Positions 33,730 to 43,395 of a DNA stretch of 64,000 bases are shown here, in pieces (the first letter of the stretch is position 1; each line of letters begins with the position of its first letter). The notes under the pieces were generated by a model. The model did no database searches. It was not told the DNA's origin and was given only the letters and a program-made list of their open reading frames with translations. This DNA comes from an uncultured Ellagibacter sp. (lineage in GTDB: Bacteria; Actinomycetota; Coriobacteriia; Coriobacteriales; Eggerthellaceae), in NCBI RefSeq assembly GCF_934643285.1, contig NZ_CAKUBT010000011.1, positions 1 through 64,000 of the forward strand, in the 5' to 3' direction. A program made the translations under genes and the position numbers.

Positions 33730-33766
33730 AAAGGCGCCTCGCGGAATCACTCCGCGAGGCGCCTTT
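33730..33766. terminator. Bidirectional terminator between nucleotidyltransferase and purine permease
   Basis: AAAGGCGCCTCGCGGA pairs perfectly with TCCGCGAGGCGCCTTT over a five-base loop, with T or A tracts on both sides. It serves converging genes. Confidence 0.9.
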
Positions 33767-33807
33767 CGCGCGTGCGTTGCTCCTGCGGTCTATCTGCAAG
33801 CTAGCCG

Positions 33808-35304
33808 CTAGGCGTTCGCGTCCGTTTTCGGGACAATCTCCTTGTCCTTGGGAAGCACGATGTTCAAGACGATGGCCACCGCCGCAGCAGCGACGATGCC
33901 GGAACCGCCGAAGATAAGGCTCACCATCTGGGGAGAGCCAGCCAGAATAGCGGGGTTTGCGCCAATACCGTAGCCCAAACCCAACGCCACCGACACGATG
34001 CTCAAGTTGCGCGGGGTCAGAGGGTCGCGCGTGATCAGCTGGATACCGCTCACCACGATGGACGCAAACATGATAACGGCCGCACCGCCCAAGACGGACT
34101 GCGGCATGATGGACACGACAGCACCCAGCTTCGGGCACAGACCGCATAGGATCAGGAAGACGGCGCCGCAGGCCAAAGCCTTGCGGTTCACCATCTTGGT
34201 CATGGTGACCAAGCCCACGTTCTGACTGAACGACGTGTTCGGCAGCACGCCGAAGAGAGCCGCGAAGCTCGAGCCCACGCCGTCACAGACCACGCCGCCG
34301 GAAAGCTCCTTGTCGGTCGCCTCGCGATCCATGCCGCCCTGCGTGACGCCGGAGATGTCGCCGACGGTCTCGACCGCCGTGACGATGAACATCACGAGCA
34401 CCGGAGCGATGGCGCGCATGTCGAACACGGGCGCCACAGGCAGCGGGTTCGGGATGGCAAACCATGCCGCCGCAGCCACCTTATCCCAGTTCAGAACCCA
34501 TGCCTTGGTGTACTCGACGCCCTCGGAGTTGATGCCTGTGGTGGGCAGCACCAGCCCCATGATGTCCGCGACGATATAGCCGACGATGATACCGACCAGG
34601 ATGGAAGACGCGCTCACAAAGCCTGTCGTCGCATGCTTCACCGCCAGGATAACGACGAGAACGATAAGCGCCAGGCACAGGTTCTCAAGCGACCCGAAGT
34701 CCGCCGCGCTGTTGCCGCCGCCGAAGGCGTTAACGCCGACGCTGATGAGGCTGAGGCCAATGGAAAGGACGACAGTACCCGTGACGATAGACGGGAAGAA
34801 ACGGCGCAGCGGCTTCAAGAAAAAGCCGAGCACGGCCTCGAACAGGCCGCCGATAATCGAAGCGCCCATAATGGCACCGTAGGCAACAAGGCCGCCGCCC
34901 ATCGAGGCCGCCACGGAGTTGAACACGCCGATGAATCCCGAAGACGTTCCCATAATGATAGGAACCCTGCCGCCAACAGGCCCGATACCGAAAAGCTGGA
35001 CTAAGGTCACAACGCCTGCGATCCACATGGCGTTCTGCAGCAGCGACAACTGGACATCGGCGAACTCGGCACCCGCCAGGCCGCACGCTCCCGTCACGAT
35101 CAAAAGCGGCGTCAGGTTACCCACGAACATGGCCAGGACATGCTGCAAGCCCAGGGGAATCGCCTGGGCCAGGGGCATGTCGCCCTCAAACGAGAACACG
35201 CCCAGCGACCTCGCGCTGCCGGACGTCTCCTCCGAAGAAGCGGCCGCGGGCTTCTCTCCCGAAGCTTCAGACGCCGCCTCTTGTTTTTCCTCCACCATCT
35301 GCAT
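33808..35304 (-). CDS. Uracil-xanthine/NCS2 family purine permease
   Basis: A 498-residue transporter with about 12-14 helices. NCS2 features include the QHVLAMFVGNLTPLLI N-terminal helix, VETVGDISGVTQGGMDREAT with its acidic proton site, and NTSFSQNVGLVTMTKMVNR with the substrate-contact segment. The first 35 residues are a hydrophilic Glu/Ser-rich leader. It is most likely a xanthine/urate:proton symporter, matching the neighbouring molybdenum hydroxylase. Two ATGs (35304 and 35298) lie behind GAGAGGG. Confidence 0.9.
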   Translation of the reverse strand: MQMVEEKQEAASEASGEKPAAASSEETSGSARSLGVFSFEGDMPLAQAIPLGLQHVLAMFVGNLTPLLIVTGACGLAGAEFADVQLSLLQNAMWIAGVVTLVQLFGIGPVGGRVPIIMGTSSGFIGVFNSVAASMGGGLVAYGAIMGASIIGGLFEAVLGFFLKPLRRFFPSIVTGTVVLSIGLSLISVGVNAFGGGNSAADFGSLENLCLALIVLVVILAVKHATTGFVSASSILVGIIVGYIVADIMGLVLPTTGINSEGVEYTKAWVLNWDKVAAAAWFAIPNPLPVAPVFDMRAIAPVLVMFIVTAVETVGDISGVTQGGMDREATDKELSGGVVCDGVGSSFAALFGVLPNTSFSQNVGLVTMTKMVNRKALACGAVFLILCGLCPKLGAVVSIMPQSVLGGAAVIMFASIVVSGIQLITRDPLTPRNLSIVSVALGLGYGIGANPAILAGSPQMVSLIFGGSGIVAAAAVAIVLNIVLPKDKEIVPKTDANA

Positions 35305-35420
35305 CCCTCTCTAAAAGGACAGTAAAGTGAGAAAATAACACCGCAGGGCGCGCATTTGAAGAAGCATCGGGGAATTTTCCACGTAGGGTCTTTAATTCCG
35401 CCCCTTGGTTCGGACCCGCG

Positions 35421-36704
35421 TCACATAAGCGGCCGCAAGCTGCGCTCCAAGATGCCGTGCACGCAGGCGATCGCCGCGCCGTAGTTCACCATGGGCGTGC
35501 CGCTTTTCGCCGCCACGCTCTGGCGCCAGCGCATTTCCTTCTCGTTGAGCATGCACCCGCCGCAGTGGACCACCACGTCGTAGCCGCTCACATCGTCGGG
35601 GAACCCGCGCCCCTGCGTGAACTCGAACGTCGGGTTCGCTCCGCAATGGCTGCGGATCCACGCGGGCATCTTCACCGTGCCAATGTCCTCGCACTGGCGA
35701 TGGTGCGTGCAGCCCTCCGAGATGAGCACGCGGCTCTCGTCAGTGAGCGCGCCGAGCGCCGAGGTACCTTCCACAAGCGTGTGCAAATCGCCCTTGTAGC
35801 GGGCCATGAGAAGGGAAAACGACGTGAGCGGCGTCGTTTCCGCAACGATACGCGCAACCTTTTGGAATGCTTGCGAGTCGGTGATCACGAGGCGGATGTC
35901 GCCAACCGCCGCCATGAGGTCGGCAAGCTCTTCGGGCTGGCAGACGAGAGCGCTCGCATGGGCATCGAGGACGTCGCGCAGAACGAGCTGCTGCGGCAAG
36001 ATGATGCGGCCCTTCGGCGCCGACGAGTCGATGGGCACGACGAGCACCACCTTGTCGCCCGGCGAGAGCAGGTCGGCCACAACGCGGCGCTCACGCGTTG
36101 CCGAGCCGCGCACGTGCGCGAGGGCCTCTTTCAACTCGGTTATGCCCGCGCCCGTGCGTGCGCTTGCGAGCACCTCCGCGCGAGCTGGGGAAACAGGGGC
36201 GGGGGCAGCATCGGGGGCAGCGACGACCTGGGGGGTAGGAGCGGCAGCGGCGCCCGATGCGGCTCTCCCGATAACGCCATCTGAACCCGCGGCCGCCTCT
36301 TCCCCAGGCAGAAGGTCGGCCTTGTTGCGCACCACGATGAATGGCAGCCCGAGCTCCTCGAACAGGGAAAGAAGCTCGCGCTCGGCGGCGAGAGGTTCGC
36401 GCGTGGCGTCGGTCACGAGCACAGCCACGTCACAGCTGCGCAAGGTCTCGCGCGTCCGCTCGACGCGGCGCGCGCCCAGCTCACCGACGTCGTCGATGCC
36501 GGGGGTGTCCACAATGTCGACCGGCCCGAGCGGCAGAAGCTCCATGGCCTTGCGCACTGGGTCGGTCGTGGTGCCCGCGACATCGCTCACGAGCGCCACC
36601 TGCTGCCCGCACACCGCGTTCACCAGGCTCGACTTCCCCGCATTTCGCATGCCGAAGAACCCGATCCGCACGCGCTCGCCCGAAGGCGTCTCGTTCAATC
36701 CCAT
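35421..36704 (-). CDS. hydF: [FeFe] hydrogenase maturation GTPase HydF
   Basis: A 427-residue scaffold protein that assembles and delivers the 2Fe subcluster. GTPase motifs: GMRNAGKSS near residue 18, SDVAGTTTDPV, DTPGIDD and RNKADL. A loop of about 45 Ala/Pro-rich residues (AAAAPTPQVVAAPDAAPAPV) is inserted in the G domain. The C-terminal cluster site is SEGCTHHRQC with HCGGCML. The ATG at 36704 follows AAAGGACGG; an upstream ATG adds eleven residues. Last gene of the hydrogenase operon. Confidence 0.93.
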   Translation of the reverse strand: MGLNETPSGERVRIGFFGMRNAGKSSLVNAVCGQQVALVSDVAGTTTDPVRKAMELLPLGPVDIVDTPGIDDVGELGARRVERTRETLRSCDVAVLVTDATREPLAAERELLSLFEELGLPFIVVRNKADLLPGEEAAAGSDGVIGRAASGAAAAPTPQVVAAPDAAPAPVSPARAEVLASARTGAGITELKEALAHVRGSATRERRVVADLLSPGDKVVLVVPIDSSAPKGRIILPQQLVLRDVLDAHASALVCQPEELADLMAAVGDIRLVITDSQAFQKVARIVAETTPLTSFSLLMARYKGDLHTLVEGTSALGALTDESRVLISEGCTHHRQCEDIGTVKMPAWIRSHCGANPTFEFTQGRGFPDDVSGYDVVVHCGGCMLNEKEMRWRQSVAAKSGTPMVNYGAAIACVHGILERSLRPLM

Positions 36705-36804
36705 GTCGAAGCCGTCCTTTCGCCTTGTCATCGCCACTCATCGCGCCCGCGCCGCGGGTCGCAGGTCGCGAGTCGCGCGCCTTCCGCACCGCGCGAAAAC
36801 CCCG

Positions 36805-38256
36805 TTAGAACCTCAAATCGCGCTCGCCCTTGTGCACGACCGCCGAAATCGCCTCAGCACACTGGCGGCGCCGCTTCTCGTCCTCGACCTTCTGCAACTC
36901 GCGCTCGATGAGCGCAAAGCCCTTTTGGGAGGTGTCGGGCTTGGCGTAATCGGTCAGGTACTCCGCAAGCGTGACGAGCGCGTTGGGGTGACAGTAATTC
37001 AAGATTTGCCCGCTTTTGCAGAAGCTCATGAACCGATCGCCCGTGCGCCCCGCGCGGTAGCACGCCGTACAGAAGCTGGGGACATGCTCCTGGTCGATCA
37101 GCCACGAGACCACGTCGTCGAGCGTGCGCTGGTCGCTCACGTCGAACTGCTCGGTGTCGTGCGGGCGCGCCTGCTCGGTGTAGCCGCCCACGCTCGTGCG
37201 GCTCCCGCCCGAGATCTGGCTGATGCCGTAGCGCAGCGCGCGCTCCCGCACCGCCTGGCTCTCGCGCGTGGAGATGATCATGCCCGTGTAGGGCACCGTG
37301 ATGCGGATGAGCGCGATGATCTTCTCGAACATCTCGTCGGGAATGCCGTTGTCGAACACGTCGGGATCGATATCCATGGCGGGCTTCACGCGCGGCACGC
37401 TGATGGTGTGCGGGCCCACGCCGTGGACGGCCTCCAGATGCTCCGCGTGCATGATGAGGCCCACGAATTCGTAGCGATAGCTCTCGAGCCCGAACAGCAC
37501 GCCCAAGCCCACGTCGTCGATGCCGCCCTCCATCGCGCGGTCCATCGCCTCGGTGTGCCAGTTGTAGTCGCTTTTCGGCCCCGTCGGGTGCAGGCGCTTG
37601 TAGCCCTCCTTGTTGTACGTTTCCTGGAACAGGATATACGTACCGATCTCGGCCTTCTTGAGCATGCGGTACTCGTCCACCGTCGTAGCGGCGATGTTCA
37701 CGTTTACGCGGCGGATGGCGCCGTTTTTGTGCTTGATGGAATAGATGGTGTCCATCGACTCCAAGATGTACTCGATGGGGTTGTGCTTCGGGTCCTCGCC
37801 CGCCTCGATGGCCAGGCGCTTGTGGCCTATGTCCTGCAGCGCGATGACCTCGGCGCGAATCTCGTCCTGCGTGAGCTTGCGGCGCGGAATCTCGCGGTTC
37901 TTGGCGTGATAGGGGCAGTACAGGCAGCTGTTCACGCAGTAGTTCGACAGGTACAGCGGCGCGAACAAAACGATGCGGTTGCCGTAATAGGCCTGCTTGA
38001 TGTCGTGCGCAAGCTGCTTGATGGCGGCGTTCACCCCCGCATCCTCGCAGGCCAGAAGCACGCTCGCCTCGCGATGGGTGATCATGGCTCCGTGCTCGTT
38101 GGCCGGATGCAGGTGGGGCTTGCACTTCTCCAGAATGTCGTAGCACAGCTGCAGGTCATCCTTGTGCGCATCGGCGAAGGCGAGTGTCTCCAAGATCTCC
38201 TCGTCGTTGATGAACTCATCGGCGCAGAGCGATTTCGGGTTATACGAATACCCCAT
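36805..38256 (-). CDS. hydG: [FeFe] hydrogenase maturase HydG (tyrosine lyase)
   Basis: A 483-residue radical SAM enzyme that cleaves tyrosine to give the CO and CN ligands of the H-cluster. The SAM cluster motif is CVNSCLYC near residue 107; the C-terminal auxiliary cluster is CTACYRAGRTGDRFMSFC (C-x2-C-x14-C spacing visible) with CHPNALVT after it. Length is normal. It follows hydE by 42 bases. Confidence 0.95.
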   Translation of the reverse strand: MGYSYNPKSLCADEFINDEEILETLAFADAHKDDLQLCYDILEKCKPHLHPANEHGAMITHREASVLLACEDAGVNAAIKQLAHDIKQAYYGNRIVLFAPLYLSNYCVNSCLYCPYHAKNREIPRRKLTQDEIRAEVIALQDIGHKRLAIEAGEDPKHNPIEYILESMDTIYSIKHKNGAIRRVNVNIAATTVDEYRMLKKAEIGTYILFQETYNKEGYKRLHPTGPKSDYNWHTEAMDRAMEGGIDDVGLGVLFGLESYRYEFVGLIMHAEHLEAVHGVGPHTISVPRVKPAMDIDPDVFDNGIPDEMFEKIIALIRITVPYTGMIISTRESQAVRERALRYGISQISGGSRTSVGGYTEQARPHDTEQFDVSDQRTLDDVVSWLIDQEHVPSFCTACYRAGRTGDRFMSFCKSGQILNYCHPNALVTLAEYLTDYAKPDTSQKGFALIERELQKVEDEKRRRQCAEAISAVVHKGERDLRF

Positions 38257-38298
38257 AGGGTCCTTCTTTCTTCAGTGCTTTCAAGCGCCCGACGGCGA

Positions 38299-39387
38299 TC
38301 ACGTCTCGGGCAGGGGCGCCATATCGCCGCGATCGACGACGAGCTCGTAGCCGATCGATAGCATGCGCGTGCCCAAACAACCGCGGCATTCCGCAGCCTC
38401 TTCGCCCGTGCATATCTTGTTATCGTACAAATCGTAGTCTTTGCGGCGATTAACCGGCGAAAGGTTCGGCATCACGACGTTGGCGCCGGAAAGGATGCCC
38501 CGCTCGCGCCCATCGGGAGCAATCGTGCCGAGCGCCGTGGTTGCGGGAAGCAGCACATTCGGCTTGATGAGCCTGATGATCGACAGCAGATAGCACGTGA
38601 GTTCCGCCGTGCCTGGCGCAAAGGTGGAAAACGGCGTCGCATGGTGCGGCACGAACGGGCCGATGCCGCACATCTCGGGCTGGAACCGCTCGATGAATTG
38701 CAGGTCGCACGCAAGATCGGTCGCGGTTTGGAACGGCGCGCCCACCATGAAGCCGGCACCCACCGCGTATCCGATCTCGCGCAGATCGGACAGGCAGCGC
38801 ATGCGGTTTTCAAGCGACATCTCGGCGGGATGCCAACGCCTGTAGAGCGTGGGGCTTGCCGTCTCGTGACGCAACAGGTAACGTTCGGCGCCCGCTTCAT
38901 GCAGACGCTCGTAGCTCTCGCGGCTTCGCTCGCCGAACGACAGCGTAATCGCGCAGTCGGGATGCGCCGCCCGAATACGGCCGATGATGCCGCAGAGCAC
39001 GTCGTCGGTGAAGAAGGGGTCTTCCCCGCCCTGCAAAACGAACGTGCGAAATCCCAGCTCGTAGCCTGTGTCCGCACATTCGACGATCTCGTCGGCGGAG
39101 AGGCGGTAGCGGCGTGCAGAGACGTTCGACCGGCGGATGCCGCAGTACAGGCAATCGTTCTTGCAGAAGCTCGACACCTCGATGAGCCCGCGGGTGAACA
39201 CCTTCGTGCCGTATACCCGCCTGCGCACGGCATCGGCGCGACTCGCAAGCTCACGGGCCGTGCCGGGCGTGCGCTGCGCGATGAGCCGCTCGTATTCGCC
39301 AAGCGAAAGCGAGCGGGTGCGGCACAGCTTGTCGATGAGGAGCGCGAGCCCCTCATCGGCTTCACTGCTATGTAAGTCGTGGGGCAC
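38299..39387 (-). CDS. hydE: [FeFe] hydrogenase maturase HydE
   Basis: A 362-residue radical SAM enzyme that processes the iron-cyanide-CO synthon for the dithiomethylamine bridge. SSFCKNDCLYCGIR holds the CX3CX2C cluster motif near residue 74-81; the second Cys-rich site appears as AAECRGCLGTRML near the C-terminus. It starts one base after the hydA stop, so translation is coupled. Confidence 0.94.
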   Translation of the reverse strand: MPHDLHSSEADEGLALLIDKLCRTRSLSLGEYERLIAQRTPGTARELASRADAVRRRVYGTKVFTRGLIEVSSFCKNDCLYCGIRRSNVSARRYRLSADEIVECADTGYELGFRTFVLQGGEDPFFTDDVLCGIIGRIRAAHPDCAITLSFGERSRESYERLHEAGAERYLLRHETASPTLYRRWHPAEMSLENRMRCLSDLREIGYAVGAGFMVGAPFQTATDLACDLQFIERFQPEMCGIGPFVPHHATPFSTFAPGTAELTCYLLSIIRLIKPNVLLPATTALGTIAPDGRERGILSGANVVMPNLSPVNRRKDYDLYDNKICTGEEAAECRGCLGTRMLSIGYELVVDRGDMAPLPET

Positions 39388-41106
39388 CTAGATATCCCAC
39401 GTAAGCTGATCGGTGTGGAGCAGCTCCTCGGCCTTCTCGGAAAGCGGGCGGCCGTAGAGTCTCTCGTAGAGTGCCGCGATATCGGGGTTCTCGTGCGAGT
39501 AGCGCAGCACGTCGGCCCCGTCGAGCGAGTTGAGCACCTCAGCACGCTCGCGCGCAAGCTCCTGGTTGAAGGCGATCGGCTGCCCGCCGCCGCCCACGCA
39601 CCCGCCCGGGCAGGCCATGATCTCGACGAAGTCGTAGCTTGCCTCGCCCGATTCGAGCGCGTCGAGCAGCGCCGCCGTATTCTCCAGGCCGCTCGCGATG
39701 GCGATGCGAAGCTGCAGGCCCGCGATCTCGAGCGTCTTGTCGACCCAGGGCTTATCGGGCGTCGCCGCCGTGGTGTCGCATGTGCTGAAGTCGGGGTTTT
39801 CGCCCGTGAGAAAGAACGCGGCCGAGCGAAGCGCCGCTTCCATCACGCCACCCGTGCGCCCGAAGATGGTTCCCGCGCCCGTGGAGGTTCCCAGCGGGTC
39901 GTCGAACTTCTGCTCGGGCAGCGCGGCACAGTCCACGCTGAACATGCGCAGCATGCGATCGAACTCGCGCGTGGTGAGCACGGCATCGACATCCTGGCCA
40001 GCCTCTGAGGACAGCTGCGGGACGCCCGCCTCGTATTTCTTGGCGACGCACGGCATAACGGAGACGACGAAGATGCGTTTTCCCTGCTCGACAGCTTGTT
40101 CGGACAGAATCGCCTTCGCCGTGGCGCCCAGCATCTGGTGCGGGGACTTGCTCGAGGAGAGCTGCGCGACAAACTGCGGGTAGTGCAGCTTAGCGAAGCG
40201 CACCCAGCCCGGGCAGCAGCTCGTGAACATGGGCCGCGGCTTGCCTTCCTTGACCCATTCGATGAACTCGTTCGCTTCCTCCATAATGGTGAGGTCGGCG
40301 GCGAAGTCGGTGTCGTAGACGTAGTCGAAGCCGAGCGCGCGCAATGCCGACACCATGCGGCCCTGCGTGGCCTGCTCGCGGGCAAGGCCCACGCCCTCGC
40401 CCCACGCCGAGCGGATGGCGGGCGCGACCTGGACCACCGTTATCGTCTGGGGATCGGCAAGCGCCGCGAGCACATTGTCGGTGTCGTCGCGCGCAGTGAG
40501 GGCGCCCGTCGGACAATGGGTGATGCACTGGCCGCAGAGAGCACAGCCCGCATCGGCGATGTGCGCACCGCCAGCGACCCGCACGCCCCGATAGGAGGCA
40601 GGGCCGGACATCTCCCACACCGAGCAGTGCTGCACCTTGGCGCACTCGGCAACGCAGCGCATGCAGCGGATGCATTTGGTGGCGTCGCGCTGCAAGGGGA
40701 ATTCCCCATCCCACGCTTCGAAGTCAAACACGGGGTCGCGCTCGAGGTCCGCCACGCCGAGCGAGTTCGCGAGATTTTGCAGCGCGCAGGTACCGCTGCG
40801 CTTGCACGTGGTGCATTCGCTACGATGACCTGCGAGAATGGTCTTCACGTTCTGGCGACGGGCGGAGATGGCGCGCGGGGTCGCCGTGCGCACGGCCATA
40901 CCGTCGAACACGGGGGTGTTGCAGGCGGCGGCCAGGCCGTCCTGCCCTTCGACCTCGACCACGCACACGCGGCACGAGCCGATCTCGTTAATCTTCGCCA
41001 TATAGCACAGCGTCGGGATGTCGACGCCGGCGAGCTTCGCGGCATCCAAGATGGTGGAGCCCTCGGGGACCTCTACGGCCACACCGTCGATGGTAACCTT
41101 ACACAT
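39388..41106 (-). CDS. hydA: [FeFe] hydrogenase catalytic subunit HydA
   Basis: A 572-residue catalytic subunit. The N-terminal 2Fe-2S domain ends near residue 65 (GSCRVCVVE, CNTP), then a His-Cys cluster (HRSECTTCKRSGTC) and two 4Fe-4S ferredoxin motifs (CIRCMRCVAEC, CALCGQCITHCP). The H-cluster signatures are all present: TSCCPGW at 295-301, MPCVAKK at 351-357, and MACPGGCVGGGGQP near 497-510. The ATG at 41106 follows GAAGGG and overlaps the upstream gene by eight bases. Modular size fits a multi-cluster group A, NAD-linked hydrogenase. Confidence 0.96.
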   Translation of the reverse strand: MCKVTIDGVAVEVPEGSTILDAAKLAGVDIPTLCYMAKINEIGSCRVCVVEVEGQDGLAAACNTPVFDGMAVRTATPRAISARRQNVKTILAGHRSECTTCKRSGTCALQNLANSLGVADLERDPVFDFEAWDGEFPLQRDATKCIRCMRCVAECAKVQHCSVWEMSGPASYRGVRVAGGAHIADAGCALCGQCITHCPTGALTARDDTDNVLAALADPQTITVVQVAPAIRSAWGEGVGLAREQATQGRMVSALRALGFDYVYDTDFAADLTIMEEANEFIEWVKEGKPRPMFTSCCPGWVRFAKLHYPQFVAQLSSSKSPHQMLGATAKAILSEQAVEQGKRIFVVSVMPCVAKKYEAGVPQLSSEAGQDVDAVLTTREFDRMLRMFSVDCAALPEQKFDDPLGTSTGAGTIFGRTGGVMEAALRSAAFFLTGENPDFSTCDTTAATPDKPWVDKTLEIAGLQLRIAIASGLENTAALLDALESGEASYDFVEIMACPGGCVGGGGQPIAFNQELARERAEVLNSLDGADVLRYSHENPDIAALYERLYGRPLSEKAEELLHTDQLTWDI

Positions 41107-42937
41107 ATTGGACCCTTCCCTCGTCAAGAACACCGCAGCCGAAATGGTCGCAACGCAGGCAGCGACGCGCCTCTTGGAATGCCTCTTCGGGCGACATCTC
41201 GACCTCGACCGCGCCGAAATCGCCCTTGCGCTCGCGCGCGGGGCGCTCCACGATGTTCACGCGGCCGCAGGGCTGACGCCAGTTCGCAGCCGCGGGAGGA
41301 ACCTCAACGCCGCAATCGAGCTCGTGGTTGAATCCCAGGAAATCATCGATGTTGCGCGCAGCCACCTTGCCAGCGCCGATGGCGATGATCACGGTCTTCG
41401 GGCCCACCTGGCAGTCGCCGCCCACAAACACGTTGTCGAGCGAACCCACCGATTTCAAGCCGTCGTCCGCCTCGAAGTAGGTGCGATCGGCCTGCATGCC
41501 CGCCTCTTCGAACGGCGCGCTCTCGATGTCTTGCCCCACGGCGATGAGCACCACGTCGGCGGGCACGCGAACAAGCGGCTTGTCCGCCTTCTGCGGAGCT
41601 GGGCGGCCGCGCTTCACGGGCCCGATGAACTGCGGCTGAGCGTACAGTGCCACCGCGCGCCCGTCTTCAACCTCGATGTGGTCGGGCGCCTGAAGAGTCA
41701 TCATCTCGACGCCTTCCTGCATGGCGGAGTCGATTTCCGCACGCAGCGCCGTCATGTCCTCGAGACGGCGGCGATAGGCGACCGTCACGCTCGCAGCACC
41801 GGCTCGCACGCTCGTGCGCGCGCAGTCCATGGCGACGTTGCCGCCACCGACGACCACCACGTTCTTGCCCGTGAAGTCGGGGTACTCGCCATCGCCGATC
41901 TTGGTGAGCAGGTCGACTGCGCTCATCACGCCCTCGGCGTCGGCCCCATCGAGCTTTAAGGTCTTGCCGCCCTGGGCGCCGATGGCCACATACACCGCGT
42001 CGTATTCTTCCGAAAGAAGGCGCATGCTCTCGGCATCGATGCGGCACTCCGTGTGCACAGTGACGTTGCCCGCCGACACGATGGCGCGGATGTCCTCGTC
42101 GAGACGCTCGCGCGGGAAGCGGTACGCCGGGATGCCGTAGCGCATCATGCCGCCAAGCTGCTTGCGCATCTCGAGCACGTGCACCTCATGTCCCATAAGG
42201 GCGCAGAAGTATGCGCAGGTCAGGCCAGAGGGGCCGCCGCCCACTACGGCGATCTTCTTGCCCGTGGGCGCGGCGGGGGCGGGAGTCGGCACCTGATCGG
42301 CGGCGAGCTGGTCGACCGCGAACTTCTTGATGCCCCGGATGTTGATCGGCGCATCGACGAGCGTGCGGCGGCAGCGATTCTCGCACGGATGCTCGCACAC
42401 GAACGCGCACGCCGTGGGGAACGGGTTGTCCTTGCGAATCATGCCGATTGCCCCAGCATAGTCGCCCGAGCCCGCAAGCGCGATGTAGGCAGGCACGTTC
42501 ACGTGTGCCGGGCACAGCGTTTCGCACGGCACCGTCTGCGCGACGCCTTCGCGGCATTTCCCCTGCTTGACGTGGCTTTCGAACTCTTCGCTAAACGCAT
42601 CGAGACCAGCGAGGAGCACTTCGGCTGCATGCCAGCCGATGGCGCAGTCGGCGGTGTCGCGCACGACTACGGCCTGGGCGCGGATTTCCTCGAGCGCATC
42701 GAGCTCGGCGTCGAACGCGAGCACCTCTTCGAGCAGCATCTCGATATGGGCTATGCCCTCGCGGCACGGCACGCACTTGCCGCACGTTTGGCATCCGCCC
42801 GCACGCAGCAGGTCGAGCTGCATCGCCACGGCGCACATGCCAGGCGGCGTGGCCTCCACCCTGCGCTCGTACTCGTCCAAAAACGTTGCGAACTTGGCGT
42901 CGTCTTTGGCACGTGGCGCGACCGATAGTCTTGCCAT
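41099..42937 (-). CDS. NADH-binding/glutamate synthase-type flavoprotein subunit of the hydrogenase
   Basis: A 612-residue fusion. Residues about 45-60 carry GGCQTCGKCVPCREG, the 4Fe-4S site found at the end of NuoF-type subunits, followed by a helical Cys-poor stretch. From residue about 130 it is a GltD/NfnB-type domain: CETLCPAHVNVPAYI and CEHPCENRCRR for two clusters, VVGGGPSGLTCAYFCALMG for FAD, and VVVVGGGNVAMDCARTSVRAG for NAD(P)H. It likely passes electrons between NAD(P)H and HydA. The ATG at 42937 follows GAGGGGGG. First gene of the operon. Confidence 0.85.
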   Translation of the reverse strand: MARLSVAPRAKDDAKFATFLDEYERRVEATPPGMCAVAMQLDLLRAGGCQTCGKCVPCREGIAHIEMLLEEVLAFDAELDALEEIRAQAVVVRDTADCAIGWHAAEVLLAGLDAFSEEFESHVKQGKCREGVAQTVPCETLCPAHVNVPAYIALAGSGDYAGAIGMIRKDNPFPTACAFVCEHPCENRCRRTLVDAPINIRGIKKFAVDQLAADQVPTPAPAAPTGKKIAVVGGGPSGLTCAYFCALMGHEVHVLEMRKQLGGMMRYGIPAYRFPRERLDEDIRAIVSAGNVTVHTECRIDAESMRLLSEEYDAVYVAIGAQGGKTLKLDGADAEGVMSAVDLLTKIGDGEYPDFTGKNVVVVGGGNVAMDCARTSVRAGAASVTVAYRRRLEDMTALRAEIDSAMQEGVEMMTLQAPDHIEVEDGRAVALYAQPQFIGPVKRGRPAPQKADKPLVRVPADVVLIAVGQDIESAPFEEAGMQADRTYFEADDGLKSVGSLDNVFVGGDCQVGPKTVIIAIGAGKVAARNIDDFLGFNHELDCGVEVPPAAANWRQPCGRVNIVERPARERKGDFGAVEVEMSPEEAFQEARRCLRCDHFGCGVLDEGRVQYV

Positions 42938-43395
42938 ATGACCCCCCTCATCGCTTGAGTGATGAAATGTGATAAGATGTGACACGCATGTGACATGCGC
43001 CACTCTCACGATTTCCCACCCTACCATTTCGGCATCAAAGCCCGCAAACCCCAATCAGCCGAAGCGGGAATCTGCAGCCACCAGTGGCATAGGGGTTTGC
43101 AAGCGCACCGTTATCACCCGTTGCGACATCTCTCCTTCCCCTTTCTCTTCCTGCCGCGCGAGCACGCTTTATCTGCTTCGCTTCCTCGTTATTCTCAATG
43201 CAGGATTGTCGCTGCTTGAGGGACGCCGCCCGCGCCTCGTTCCCCCCGCCTTCTTCCCCCGCCCATCGCGCATGACGGGCAGAATCTACCGCTGGGCAAG
43301 CTCGCAGGAATTGATTGCTACCTCGCAAGCCACATATGGCTAGAATCAGCCCATACCCCAATCGCAGGGGGAATCCCCATCAATAAGGAGGACCC
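42938..43395. other. Divergent promoter region between hydrogenase and SDR genes
   Basis: About 460 bases without a gene. The hydrogenase side has three TGTGA-type repeats (42968-42994). The SDR side has TAGAAT at about 43341-43346 and AAGGAGG at 43385. The middle is pyrimidine-rich on the plus strand and holds nothing recognisable. Confidence 0.5.
42968..42994. promoter_or_regulatory. Three phased TGTGA repeats before the hydrogenase operon
   Basis: TGTGAT (42968), TGTGAC (42978) and TGTGAC (42989) recur every 10-11 bases, that is, on one face of the helix, 31-57 bases before the flavoprotein start codon. Such spacing suggests an iterated operator for a dimeric or oligomeric regulator. The regulator is not identified. 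Confidence 0.4.

Noticed and set aside
35305..35420. A possible purine riboswitch before the xanthine-type permease
   Set aside because: The conserved loop and junction sequences of the purine riboswitch are absent.
35806..38361. A plus-strand frame of 851 codons across hydF and hydG
   Set aside because: Shadow of two well-supported minus-strand genes; no family motifs or binding site.
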